The notes under the pieces are model-generated. The model did no database searches. It was not told the DNA's origin and worked only from the letters and a program-made list of their open reading frames with translations. A stretch of DNA of 64,000 bases, taken from positions 1 through 64,000 of the forward strand of contig JADNRV010000196.1 of NCBI GenBank assembly GCA_015499995.1, read 5' to 3'. Both the position numbers and the translations under genes were made by a program. Below, in pieces: positions 10,950 through 22,365 of this stretch. Source of the stretch: Flammula alnicola (Eukaryota; Basidiomycota; Agaricomycetes; Agaricales; Strophariaceae). Numbering within the stretch: the stretch's first letter is position 1; each line of letters starts with the position of its first letter.

Positions 10950-11720
10950 GTCGGCGCCTCGCCTGCTGCTGCTCATCCTCATTCCCCCGTCACTGTATGG
11001 CTGCCGCCACTGCTCCCACCTCATCATCACCCCGCATAGCAGAGCCGCAGCAGCAGCGGTCGTGCTGCTGCCCGTCGTCGTCGTACCCGAGCAGCTGCCG
11101 GTCGCACTGTCGCTGTATCAGAGCAGCTGCCGGTCGCGCTGCTCGTTATCGTCGTCGTATCCGAGCAGCAGCGGTCGTGCTGCTGCTCGTCGTAGCCGTA
11201 TCCGAGCAGCAGCGGTCGTGCTGCTGCTCGTCGTCGTCATATCCGAGCAGCAGCGGTCGTGCTGCTGCTCGTCGTAGCCGTATCCGAGCAGCAGCAGGAC
11301 CCGTGCTGCTCCTCCCACCTCGCCGTCGTCGTCGCCCATCCGAGCAGCAGCAGCCGTCGTGCTGCTGCTATCACCTCGTCGTCGTCGTCGCCTATCCGAG
11401 CAGCAGCAGCCATCGTGCTGCTGCTGTCACCTTGACGTCGTCGGCGCGTATCCGAGCAGCAGCAGCGGTTGCGCTGCTGCTGAACACGTCCGTCGCCATA
11501 TCTGAGCAGCAGCGGTCGTGCTGCTGCTCGTCGTCGTCGTATCCGAGCAGCAGCAGCCGTCGTACTGCTGCTGCTGCTTCCATCTCGGGGCAGTCGCCGT
11601 ATCCGAGCGGCAGCCGTCGTGCTGCGGCTCCCCCCACCTCGACGTCGTGGCTGTATCCGAGCAGCAGCAGCCGCGCGACCGCTGCTGCTCCTGCTGCTAC
11701 CACCTCGTTGCTTTCGGGTA
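10950..11720. repeat. 41-45-bp hairpin-forming CAG/CTG array in NA1
   Basis: Units spaced 41 bp (11161, 11202, 11243) read CCGAGCAGCAGC-GGTCGT-GCTGCTGCTCG; each unit is its own inverted repeat. Frames across it encode Ser/Ala/Arg/Val low-complexity strings on both strands, which reflect the repeat and not a gene. Confidence 0.9.
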
Positions 11721-11748
11721 AGTGGGTGGAGGGAGAGAGGAAGGAGAA

Positions 11749-11780
11749 CAACGAATCGAGTCATACGACTCGATTCGTTG
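11749..11780. repeat. 32-bp palindrome in NA1
   Basis: Arms CAACGAATCGAGT / ACTCGATTCGTTG around CATACG. It sits next to the intron-like border CTTACCGGGTGGGTCTCC. A counterpart in NA2 is at 41438-41467. Confidence 0.8.
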
Positions 11781-12019
11781 CTTACCGGGTGGGTCTCCCT
11801 CTCACAGGGTCTCCCCTCGCGTCCTTACCCCTCATCTCCCTCCCATCTCCTTCCAGAGCCGGCCCACATTACCTCGATGAGGGAGAGGGGCGCACAGCGT
11901 CCTGGCCAGCTTCGTTTGCGTCGTATGGACCTGGATGGAGGCTTTGTGGGACGGGGCGGATGAGGGAGAGGTGAAGGAGAGTGGGGGTGGTGGTTGGGGA
12001 TCATCAACCGACTCGAATC

Positions 12020-12862
12020 GTTGTTGATGGTTATCCGGCGTTTTCCGAGAGTGACGCGATTGGCTGGCAAACTCGGACCGGCCAAACACCCAAACGTTTG
12101 TCGAGGTCTCCAACTTCTCCGAGACATTCCCCAGTCCATCCGAGGGCTAAAAAACATTTAAAGTATATTTATAAGTAGTTTAAAACATATTTCAAACATT
12201 TCCAGAAATCGAAACCTTACCAATTTATGGAGAGATGGTCAAACGAGGTGATTTCGGCCATTTGAGGTTAGATATCTTACACTATTTTACTTGAAATTGT
12301 ATCGACCTGAGGACAATGTAGTAGAACTATTATTTGAATGAAATAGAGATTTTCCAGATACTTTGTGAGGTCTCTAGCAAGTCAAGATGTTCAAAACTTC
12401 GAAATACCATCTTGGTGATCATATTGTCCACAGATTTCTTATTGGTTTCATGCATTAGTTGACGAGAATGTCCGTATTCTTGCACCTACTCCCAAGACTC
12501 TCTGGGGAACCCCTGTAGACTAATCTGATAGCACCCCTTAGTCAAAATATACACTAAATCTAGATATCAATAGGTTTATTGTAACACTAAATGCAAGGTA
12601 GATGTCTTTAGAACACCCGAAATCACCACGGTCGTTCGCAAACTCAATTCGACGGGCAGTACTATTGCTATTTGACTATAAATTTGATACTTGTATCCTA
12701 AACGACATAGCATATATTTTCCGATGATAAATTTACCCTTATATGTGCTGTGGATGTCCTCGGGGACGTTCGAGACCTCGATGACGGATCGGAGGCTGGC
12801 CGGCCTGAGTTTGCCAGCCAATCGCGACGCCGTGAGAAAACACCAGATAACCATCAACCACG
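12020..12862. repeat. Nested inverted repeat with AT-rich core in NA1
   Basis: The arm near 12020-12090 (GTTATCCGGCGTTTTCCGAG...GGCTGGCAAACTCGGACCGG) is repeated inverted near 12798-12862. Between them lies an AT-rich core (12140-12740) matching, inverted, 40540-41080 in NA2. This looks like a smaller MITE-like unit captured by the NA family. Confidence 0.7.
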
Positions 12863-13657
12863 GTTCAACGTCGTTGATGGTTATCTTCCACCACCATCCC
12901 TCCATCCTTTCCCGTCTCTCTCACCTATCCTGACCCCTAAGGACTTTAATAAACGTTGGTAAGTCTTTATTTTAATGATTTTTATATGTATTCTAACATT
13001 TTGGGATGTTAATAGGTACGGTACAATTCAAACGAGACCCACCACCACGTCGCATGCCCCTTCCCTCGTTGACGGACGGGCCAACTTGGGAAGGATGCAA
13101 ATAGGAGATGAGGGGTTAGAGTGCGCGAGGGGAGACCCTGGCAGAGGGAGACCCGCCCGGTACGTGTTAAATTGAGTCCCCCTCACCTCTCCCTCGTCAC
13201 CACTGACTGCCACCCCTTTGCTCGCATCCATGGCCGACGCCAACACCCACTGCCTCCGCCTCCCAACACCGCTGTCAGCAGTGCGACAGCCACTCATGGG
13301 ATGCGACCATGAGGACGAGGCGTCCGCTGCCTCCCTTTCCTCCGCCCGCTATCTCTCTCTCCCCGGTTGATGCCGCCAACCTGCCACCTCCCATTTCCCT
13401 TGACCCAAGTACAGCCGACATCTTCCATCTCCCATTCCACATTACACGTGGCTAGCGAGACTGGGAGATGACATTCATCTACCATGGGATCGTAGGTGGC
13501 AGAGGTCAGGCAGACAGACAGAGCGCCGGACTGACCCATGAGCCACGTTAACCAGGAGCGCGAGGCAGGCTGGATGACGACCCGAGGCTCGACACTGCCC
13601 ATCCTATCCAGGACGAAAGTACCAGAACACGGAGATGCCAGCCGCAAGGCGATACGA

Positions 13658-13728
13658 GGAGACGACGAACCAACGTTCGTCGTCTCCTTAGATTCGAACA
13701 TCGTCTCGTGTAGACGATGTTCGAATCT
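13658..13728. repeat. Paired hairpins in NA1
   Basis: Hairpin B (13658-13687) then hairpin A (13690-13728), the same sequences as in E1, arranged B-A here. Confidence 0.85.
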
Positions 13729-14109
13729 GTGCTTTAGGACCTAACCACCACGGCTGCCTCCGATCGCATCACCACCATCGCCACCTCTGCTCGCGACGTT
13801 ACCACCGCCTCCCCTCGCAATGCCACTCCTCATGGATGCCCTCGTTATCACGTTGCGCGTCTTTCGTGAGCCGCGCTCGTCAACGCCAATGACAACAAGG
13901 GTGCGAAAGTGAACAGCTGAAGATGCCGAGGCCTACACCGCCGCCGTGCCAGCAAAGGACAACAGCTGACGGTTGACAACAGGTGGATGGAGAGGGAGCG
14001 AGGGGACAACCCGCCGCCGCCGCCGTGGCCTTGGGTGCACCACATCTCCCTATTGCTCGGCATGCTCTCGATATCTGCACGAATTTACATTGTAGTTACC
14101 AGTATCAAT

Positions 14110-14640
14110 GTAATCTTTATTAGAAAATAATATATTTGTTTTATCTAACATTTTTTTGAGTAAAAGTGATGCTTCTGAATTCGGAAGGTGGTTGAGCTGT
14201 CATCCGGATGGATGACAAGCCATCCAGCCTTTCCTCCTTGAATTTGATGCTAAAAGACAGCATTGGAGTCCTCTGCAGCTGTAGATTACATCTATAAAAT
14301 CCAATTAATAAAATCATAAGAGGAACGGTGCATAAAGTGCGAAATCATAATGGACACCAGCATCCCATGCGCATCCTAATGCAGGCAGAATGATCCCATC
14401 ATTTGTAACCATTTCGGGCAGCGTCATCCAGATGGACAACAACGCATCCATCCCTTCCCGTTTAAATTTCAGGATAAAAATTATATCATTAGATTGGAAT
14501 TTTCAAGTAGATTACGGATATGTATTAAATTCAATGGAATTCTAACGGGAGCGGTGTGCAAGCGCAAAAATAAGCCCGGTATGCCATTCCGTGATGCCAT
14601 CATTTTCTCTAAAAATATCCGGACCTGTACGGTTATTTTT
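14110..14640. other. AT-rich, diverged subterminal DNA of NA1
   Basis: No gene seen. Fragments such as GTCATCCnGATGGAnnACnA and TCTAAAAATATC are degenerate copies of TIR motifs. Confidence 0.5.
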
Positions 14641-15547
14641 GGAATGTCATCCAAACCCATCCGTACCAATCCATCCATTCCCGCCCCCCATGAGGCGCGC
14701 AAAGGGCGGCATTGGGCAGCAATATATTATGGGACCCCATTGGATTTTTTCCCCTGCTCAAAACCGCCCCCGACGATGAGCAGGAGCCCAAATACAAGAA
14801 AGTATCTAATCTATAGATAACAGAGACAGGCGCCGAGGCACAAGCGTCTGCATCTAAAAATATCGAGGTGGGCGCTTTCTGGCTATCTAATCTATAGATA
14901 ACGAAACAAGGCACAAGCGCTAGCATCTAAAAATATCACACTAGGGCGCTTTCGTCTAATTTTAGACTGTCATCCAAAGGCACCCTCGTCAATCCACCCA
15001 TCCCCGCCCCGCGTGAGGCGCGCAAAGGGCGGCAATGGGTAGCAATATATTATTAGACCCCATTAGATTTTTCCCCATGCTCCAAACCGCCCCCGACGAT
15101 GAGCAAGAGCCCAAATACAACCCCGAGCATCATTTCCCACGTTGTTGACGATTGTTTGACAGCAGCCCCGCCCCAAATAGGAATGTCATCCAAAGCCATT
15201 CTCGTCAATCCATCTATCCCCGCCCTCCCCGAGGCGCGCAAAGGGTGGGGGCAGGTCGGAATATATTAATATATCCCATTATATTTTTTTCCACGCTGAA
15301 AAGCGCCCCCAACGACGAGCAGCACCCAAAATACAGTGCTGGACATCATTTCTGGCATTGTTGACACCTGTTTACCATCACCCGCCCCAACAACAAGCAC
15401 CAAAGCCATCTCTGGCACCCCGGCAGCCTGTAGGTATTATGTTGCATAGTGTTGGGCAACTGCCCAAGGGGGTTGTTAGCCTTGTAGATGTACACTCCTT
15501 ATTGGCAGGCAGCCTACATATCATACATGATCGTAGCACATACAGGT
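14640..15547. repeat. Right TIR of NA1
   Basis: Inverse of 9461-10560, with the same GCGCGCAAAGGG, TATCTATAGATAAC and CCCGCCCCAACAACAAGC blocks. Confidence 0.85.
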
Positions 15548-15699
15548 GCTGCCTGTCGTTCATGCTGATGGGTACATGCAGATTGCAGGTACGTGGGCTT
15601 TGACTCGTACCTGAAGGTGTCAGTTTAGCAGACATGTATTAAATGTAACTATCAATAGTTATGTAGTTTATCTAATAATCCTTGTACTGTATTGTACTA

Positions 15700-16027
15700 T
15701 AATATATATTGATTCAAAATTACTGGGAATGTGTGCTTAGAGGCAGAGCAAGGGTACCACAGGGCAATATAAATGCAAATTGACCCAATCCTAAGTCCTA
15801 TTGTGCTATCCTAGGACACTCTGAGTAAATTTGACTGCAATCTAGGAAACCATTAGGTTGCCTCCAGTGCGTCCTAGGGTGTCCTAGGGATGCCCCAGGT
15901 TACCCTAAAGAAAAGTTATCTCCTAACTGACGCCCAAGAGCATATGAGCAACCTGGCTGACCTGGCACTCTTAGGCTGCCCTAGGAGTTCCTTGGGAAGA
16001 CCTGGGGAAAAAGTGTTTTTCCTGATG
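15700..16027. repeat. R end of E1 (inverse of 19566-19880)
   Basis: About 320 bp, rich in CCTAGGG/CCCTAGG palindromes, matching the reverse complement of the R end of E2. The terminal 28 bp are shared with the L end. Confidence 0.85.
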
Positions 16028-16029
16028 TA

Positions 16030-16854
16030 TGACTGTGCCATATATGTAAGTCTTAGTTGGACAGAATTTAAGTAGACAGCCTAATGTACAATTGTAGAAT
16101 TTAAACAATCAGCCAAACTGATTGTTCAATTACAAGCTGAGACAAACATGAATATGGTCCACGTGCAAACAGCCCTACAGAGGCACAGTCAGCCACACAC
16201 GAACCGTCAAACTTTACAATTCTTCATCTTCGCAAGGCTCACCACATTTTTTATGCAGACAGGTGTGGGCCCACGATTTCAAGCATTGCATAACGGGCAT
16301 TTGTTTTCTCTTTAAATTTTATCCAATTGCCCACCTGTACACTTCAAATGATGGCCCGCCACACCCCGCCATACTGCAACCTTCACCACTTCGCCACTCT
16401 CGCTGCTCTCCCAACTGCTCCTCCAGCATATTCATATGATGACTAGTCAAAGCATGTATGTGCGCTGTATGTAAGTATAAAAAGTGGATAACTAAACTGC
16501 AATGACGTGTTTCGTGTTTCGTGTAAAGCGTAAAACGTTAACTAAGTAGTAAAAAAGTGTCCATCCCCATCTCTATCGTCCATTCGTTCGTTCCCAGAGT
16601 CGCCGTGCATTTGTTCAGATTCTCTATGGCTCATTCATCATTCTTTGTTGCACGCAGATTCAGCTGCATCCAACATGGCCCAGTCCAGAACCTCTGTACC
16701 GAGATGCACGACGAATGATAATGATACCAACAGCTGCCACGAACCACCTGCATCACCACCCATGCCAACAATTCCAAGAATCGAACAGGAAACACTGTGC
16801 TGGCATCGTGCGCATCAAGGAATCGTCCCTTCCTATTGTCTCGTCTCGTCTCAT
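16030..16854. other. Duplicated 3' flank of GH16
   Basis: Matches the reverse complement of roughly 62777-63515 (for example GTTGGACAGAATTTAAGTAG, and the CATCCAACATGGCCCAGTCC block). No gene seen. Confidence 0.8.
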
Positions 16855-19233
16855 CTACTTGCACTTCTCCCACATCTTCACGTAGTCACTAGAATTTCGA
16901 AAACACAGAAACAGTCAGCCAAGTCATCCTTCTCCTTCTCCTTCGCTTTCGCTTTTGCCAGTCCAAGCCCGAGCCCAAAGGCAAGGCAAGGCACACTTGA
17001 CAAACAAACGAAATGAAATGAAACAAAAACCAACGACCACGGAGACTCCGCCGGCGCAGGCTGCCAGCACAGCCACACCAGTATGTCTAAAATCTAGATA
17101 TCTGGATATCAAAAACTTATCCAATATCAGCTTTTTTTACTGGATGTCTTCTCCTCTCACTTGGTATCTCCCTTTCTTGCTTTTTTCTTACTCTCTATAC
17201 CTTTTCCTTTGAAACTAGAATTCCATGTCTATCCTCTCTACTCTGATTACTGAATTTTATTCTTTACCTCTAACTCTTTTTTGTATGATCCTTTTTACTT
17301 AGACTTCTTTAACACTTGGCCATATCTTTTCAGTTTTAAACCTATGTTTCAAATCTATCTTTTTAACTTTAGCTTGTTCACAAATCCCTCTTAGTTATAT
17401 TTGATGGAAAACAACGTCAGCCATCTCATTCTGAAAACAGAGCAAAAAGCCAGTAGTATGCACTCAACAACCCATCAAACCATGGCTTCCTGCCCTTGTT
17501 ATCTGGAAACCACCCCGATGTCCCGCCCGCTGCGAGGTCGATGATCAAGTAGAAAGCTGTGTCAGAGTTCCCTTTAAGTCTAACCCTTCCAAAAAAACCC
17601 CCCAAAAACAAAAACCACGTACACTGATCAAATGGCGCTGCCCTCCCCCGCCCCCATACGGGTCCTACACCACCACCTGCACACCCCCACTCTCATTGAC
17701 CACCGTCTGGGGGAAGCTGGCCTTTATCCCAATACCCACCTGTCTTGCTCCCTTTGCCCCCTGCCGGTGTGAGGGTGAGCAACATACTATGCATGCGGCT
17801 GTCGACGGCAAAGCGCACAAAATCATCCGTCCACTCCAGTGTATATGTGTGGAAACCCGCAGCAAACAACGTGCATTTTAGGGAATACCACCCAAAGATC
17901 TGGTTCATGAGGGCTGCGAGGGGGCCGTAGTTTAAAGTTGTGCGGACGAAGTTGTTGCCTTGGGCTGGGTAGGCGGGGCCGTTCTCGCGCGCTTCAAGGA
18001 TGTCGATCTCGCCCAAGGTGGGCTACGCGCCATACGTGTCGTTCTCTGGCAGCATCCAGATGGCAGGCCACAGCCAGTCGCTATATCTAGTAGTTGGTTA
18101 ACATTTGTACTTTGAGAGCAAGAGGGAGAGCTAAAAATAGCCAAGAGAAAAACAGAAAAAACAAACAAAACAGCAGTGATGCAACTCACCCAGTCGGCAA
18201 CTTGGCTCTGACCTCGACCTTGCCAAATCTTACGCTCTTCTTCCCCTTGGTGTTAATCTGTGCGCTCATAACAGGGTTGATCACGGTGCCCCTGCTCGCA
18301 CTACTACTAACACTGCACGCCGTCTTATTGCTTGCCGCCACCATACACCCCGGCAGCGTATAACTGCCCCCATCCAGCACGTTCGGTACTGTGTCAGACG
18401 TTAGGGTTGGGTTGATGTACAATTGCCCGTTCTGCAAGAACAAGTTATCAGAGGAGTCCGTGGTCATCTGGAACTTGCCATTCCTGAACCCGCCCAACTC
18501 GACATCACACATCCATGTCCCCGCATCCAAGTCCGTGCCCATGAAGTCATTGTCAAGGACAAGACACAGCGTGTTCAGGTCGAGGATCTGCGCCTGCACC
18601 TCGGTGATGCCGTGCCAGCACAGTACAGCTGCGCCCATGATGCCTAGCAGCACACACCCAAGGGTGACAGCGTAGCTGAATGCGGTGCGCAGCTCGCACG
18701 TCATGAGCCATGGTTTCCCGGATACGGTGATGGGTGCTGTGAGGCAGGTGGAGGAGAGTGGGGGCTTGGTCTTGGATATTGCCTTGGCGTACCGTGACAC
18801 ACCTGCCAGCGGGAGTGCAGTTGTGGAGGCGTTTGGGGATGAGGGGCAGTGCCAGTGTGATGGCGTTGGTAAAGGCGAATTAGTTGCTGTAGAATGGGGG
18901 CGACCACAAGGACGACGTGAGGCATGAGCAGGGCACAAGGAAGGGCGCGCGGAAGGAGTGTGTGGATGCATTGGGGGTGGGGGAGCCAGGGGCATCGTCA
19001 GCAGCTGCAGCGACAGGGTGGGAGGCAGGCATCATGTTTGCCATGGCCCTCTGCTTGTACAGCGAGATGGAGGAGGATGAGCAGGGGAGAGTGGGCATAC
19101 TTATATTGGATGCATCTGCACCACCACCACTGGCACCAGCCGTCAAGGACGCAAAGGGCTTGCACAAGTCGGTGAGGGAGCCTGTGTGCGAGGGGGGCTG
19201 GTACTTGGTGGTGTCTGAAATCTCTTCCTTCTG
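16855..19233 (-). pseudogene. GH16 (KRE6/SKN1-like) pseudogene, second copy
   Basis: Minus strand. The remaining N-terminus begins at about ISDTTKYQPPSHTGSLTD; everything upstream has been replaced by LTR-like DNA. The membrane anchor FSYAVTLGCVLLGIMGAAVLCW and the start of the GH16 domain (18186-18700) read in one frame up to KVEVRAKLPTG. After the intron come DWLWPAIWMLPENDTYGA, an in-frame stop near 18030 in place of the Trp after YGA, then GEIDILEARENG with the catalytic glutamates retained, a frameshift in GGYWDK (about 17720), and a ~330-bp pyrimidine-rich insertion (about 17080-17410) between the last exons. The terminal DYVKMWEKCK exon and stop (16855-16857) survive. It is the inverted duplicate of 60192-62776. 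Confidence 0.9.
17080..17410. other. Pyrimidine-rich insertion in the GH16 pseudogene
   Basis: About 330 bp of T/C-rich plus-strand DNA absent from both other GH16 copies at this point. No terminal repeats were recognised. Confidence 0.55.
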
Positions 19234-19251
19234 CACTCATGAATTACGTGT

Positions 19252-19565
19252 TGATAGGGCTGCAAACAGGCCACGCGTGAATTTCGCAATATATCATCTT
19301 TTACCTATGGAATATAACTGAGACAGAGAGACTATAATGCACCCACGTTAGTAGTCTAAGGCCTAGCTATGCGACTACTAGCTGTCATATAACCTGTGAC
19401 AATGGTAATCAGATGCGGTTCAGAGCTAGCTGAGTCCGTATGATAAGCTGGGAGACAGTTAAAAGTTAGAAAACAGTGAAACATAGAACACATAAGTCAT
19501 AAACAACTAGCGAGGCATAAACACACCATGGGGAATAAATTAAAAGACTTCTGGATGCTTTGGAA
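19252..19565. mobile_element. LTR-like unit A1, left half (split by E2)
   Basis: Starts TGATAGGGC and continues at 44052-44373 on the other side of E2. Joined length is 636 bp, identical to the length of A2 (44374-45009) and very similar in sequence. Confidence 0.8.
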
Positions 19566-19880
19566 CATCAGGAAAAACACTTTTTCCCCAGGTTTTCCCA
19601 AGGAACTCCTAGGGCAGCCTAAGAGTGCCAGGGCAGCCAGGTTGCTCATATGCTCTTGGGCGTCAGTTAGGAGATAACTTTTCTTTAGGGTAACCTAGGA
19701 CACCCTAGGACGCACTGGAGGCAACCTAATGGTTTCCTAGATTGCAGTCAAATTTACTCAGAGTGTCCTAGGATAACATAATGGGTCTTAGGATTGGGTC
19801 AATTCACATTTCTATTGCCCTGTGGTTCCCTTGCCCTGCCTCTAAGCACACTTTTCCAGTAGTTTTGAATCAATATATAT
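19566..19880. repeat. R end of E2
   Basis: Inverse of 15700-16027, with the same CCTAGG-rich palindromes. Confidence 0.85.
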
Positions 19881-20039
19881 TATTAGTACAGTACAGTGCA
19901 TGCCCCTTTAGTCTTTTGTAGCTCTCAGAGTCTCTGGAATAGCGCAAAATATCATATGATTCAGTTACTATATACCACTGAATAACATAGTAAAATCTAA
20001 TGAGGTCACCACTAGTATTAGTACTTAGAAGGGCAATAC

Positions 20040-21245
20040 AGATGATAGCATTGCGGGTTACATGGTTTGGGGTTAAACAGAGGGCAAGGCAGCAGCCTTG
20101 AGGCCTGTTCTGTACAAAAAAGGGGTTGGGGGTTGTCAGTGGTGTTCTGAGGGCAAACAGATAGGTGTGGAGTAGCTTAGCAGTTGGGCGCTCCCGCAGC
20201 AGGTCTATTTGGGGCCTCAGTAAGCTCTGTTCATGTTTGCGGGGTGGTTCAGTACCTGCAACATCATAATCTGCATAAAATGGGGGTGGTGGATTAGCTA
20301 CAGCGTAGGGGGCAGAAATGATGGAGGCAGGGGTGGCTTACCGGCCTGGTGATCCCATGGCGCACCATTTGGAGTCATTGGGGTCATACGTTGGGGTTTG
20401 CAGTGTTGTCGTATGGGTGTGGGTGACCCATACCCTGTTCCGATGTGGTTCGCGGCTGTTCACGGTGCTGTCAGGTTGTGTCAGCACCAGTGGGTTCGTT
20501 ATCTGCAGAAAAATGGGGTGGGGGGAGGGGGTTTAGCTGTGGTGTAAGGGGGGTTGTCCATGTACCTGGTGGCACCATCACCCTCCTCGTGCCCTTCCTC
20601 CTCCATGTCATCAGGCGTTAGGGTGGCCCCCTCCTCGCACACCGCCATGCCGTCAGCATTGTGTTTTGTGGCTGTTTGTAGGTCGTGGTGGGTTTTGGTA
20701 CGCGCAGTGTTGTCACCTGCTTGAAAAGGAGGTGTGGGGTGTGGCAGGTTAGTGGCGGTTAACGGCAGGGGAGGGGTGTCTGCACCGTACCTGTTGGCCA
20801 TTGTCTTTGTCTTCGCGAGCTTCCGCAGTGTCAGCGTCATGTTTTGGATCAGCAGTGAGGCATGGCATGCAAGGTGGCATGTGAGGTGGCTGTTCCTGCG
20901 GCGTGCTGCTGGCGTTCGGGGGTTGTGGCGCAGTTGCGCAGCCGTGCGGTGGTTTTGTGGGGATTTGTGCACCCACGGGGCGAGACAACAGCCTCAAGCC
21001 CTGGCATCTGCAACACAAAAGGGGGGGGGGGGGGTTAGCGACATCATGTGGCATTGTTTGCCACGTACCTGGTGGCCTTTGTGGCCCTGGGGATATGCAC
21101 TACCTTGTCTGGTCCTCCTCGCACTTCTTCAATTGGTCATGCTTGTCATACAGGAGGCCCTCACTGCTGTGGGGCCATGGACCATGGTGGTCGAGGTGGG
21201 CAGTGCGGGCTGTGGCTGGGATGAACAATTGGGGAGGAAGTCAAA
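20040..21245 (-). pseudogene. Mini-exon gene (or remnant) of the E family
   Basis: On the minus strand four to five intron-shaped blocks recur. Each starts GTACGT/GTACGG/GTACATG/GTAAGC and ends in a C-rich tract plus TTTTYTGCAG, at about 21069-21008, 20792-20725, 20563-20508 and 20342-20270. The pieces between are 100-215 nt and encode, for example, CQGLRLLSRPVGAQIP, Pro-rich PPHMPPCMPCLTADP, and an acidic DDMEEEGHEEGDGA. Adjacent exons do not all join in one frame, so the gene is decayed or exon edges differ from those listed. No known domain was recognised. The same intron-like blocks occur in E1 at 8804-9452. Confidence 0.5.
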
Positions 21246-21247
21246 CA

Positions 21248-21527
21248 TTAACGTTGAACGTTGAACTTCAGCATGTGACCATGTATTTATAACTCCGATT
21301 GAAATGACTTGGCATGATTTTGAGACTTGAGATTCAAGATCGGTGCAGTCATGTGACCAGACACATCGCGTCTCACTGTCAGTCCAACGTGAGTCAAACC
21401 TTCGTTTATTCTCTGTGACAGATTTGTGACATGCATGTCGCAAATCCGTAACGCCTCGCTGGATTGGAAATCGTAATGCCTCGCTGGATCGGCCTGCTCG
21501 TCGGTGGTCGCAGTTTCCCAGTCGTGC
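21248..21527. repeat. Conserved E-family block (inverse of 8475-8700)
   Basis: Carries the ATGCATGTCGCAAATC palindrome and two CTCGCTGGAT repeats. It ends at the KDZ insertion site. Confidence 0.8.
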
Positions 21528-21535
21528 TCGGAAAC

Positions 21536-22250
21536 ACCTGTATAAGCCACCTGTATATATGACACTTGGCCTATTGCTCAACATACATTATACATCTATA
21601 CCGGGAGCTTGCCCAATGCCCGCCAGGGGAAAAGGGAGCACTATGCCGGGGATGCCGGGGATGGGTGTCAGCGGGGGCGGGCTCAGACAACAGATATAAA
21701 CAATGCTTCAACAGGTGGCGGGCATAAAATTTGCTTGCCGCTCGTCGTTGGGGGTGGTTTTGAGCGCACTAAAAGTAGCAGTGGGTTCCTAGGATTTTTA
21801 TCGACCCATATTGGGCATTTGCCCCACCCTCGGGGGGCGGGATGGGATGGATGGCGTTGGATGACTCTGGATAAACCTGGATTATTTCTGTTGGCGGTGT
21901 ACTATTTTTAGATGAATATGATCTCCCCGGCTTCCCCGCGATCAAAATCAGGCACTGCTCATTTCTCCGATGACTTCATTTCATTATTTCCGTTCCGTGG
22001 TTCCCATTCCGTAGATTGACGCCATCAATTCCTGCCACGGGGCAGCTGGGTGCATTATTGTGCACCGTCCACTGCTCCTGCAGTTTGTTTATTTTATAGA
22101 CTAAAGATTAAGTACTTTAATTATTATTATACATGCATTGAACCCATTTTTATCGCTCAATGCTTGCAGACAGACGGTATGTTGTGAGGGCCTTCCGCCA
22201 CCTGGCGTAGCGTTATAAATAGACGCACGTGGATACCCAATGGACCTATC
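21536..22250. repeat. Left TIR of the KDZ transposon
   Basis: Inverse of 34350-35090, with well-conserved cores CAACATACATTATACATCTATA, GGGAGCTTGCCCA and GCGTTATAAATAGA and poorly conserved outermost bases. Confidence 0.85.
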
Positions 22251-22365
22251 CACAAGGTTGACTTTGTTGGAGCACCTAATACTTAGAAACACTCGGGAAC
22301 AGGCAGCAAAATTTTATTAAAATATCAGGGTAAAAATTGTTAAAAAAAGTGGCCGTAGGACAACA

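Larger units (their letters stand above)
9461..15547. mobile_element. NA1: non-autonomous KDZ-type element (6.1 kb) inside E1
   Basis: One terminus is CAGCCATGTAAGCT at 9461 and the other, read inward from 15547, is ACCTGTATGTGC. These are the same two termini as the KDZ transposon at 21536-35090 and NA2. Flanking 8-mers TCTGCCTG (9453-9460) and GCTGCCTG (15548-15555) agree at 7 of 8 positions, as a KDZ 8-bp target duplication should. Long imperfect TIRs (roughly 750-1000 bp) flank a core made of a 41-bp hairpin array, a nested inverted repeat, hairpins and AT-rich DNA. No transposase is present; it is presumably moved in trans by the KDZ enzyme. Confidence 0.85.
5327..16027 (+). mobile_element. 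Transposable element E1 (CATCAGG-terminus family), 10.7 kb including nested NA1
   Basis: The left terminus CATCAGGAAAAACACTTTT (5327) and the right terminus, its near-perfect inverted copy ending CCTGATG (16027), are bounded by TA at 5325-5326 and 16028-16029. The paralogous empty site near 63516 reads straight across this point in the duplicated GH16 3' flank, so both ends are fixed. Shared terminal similarity is about 28 bp; beyond it the left and right subterminal regions differ (L type and R type). Without NA1 the element is about 4.6 kb. Contents in order: L end, GTC-rich repeats, hairpin modules, a 230-bp palindromic block, mini-exon gene remnant, NA1, R end. No transposase was recognised, so it is probably non-autonomous. 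The superfamily is unassigned. Confidence 0.85.

Noticed and set aside
10934..11974. Long Ser/Ala/Arg-rich ORF (346 codons)
   Set aside because: It translates the CAG/CTG hairpin array; equally long frames exist on the other strand and in NA2, with no domain or start context.
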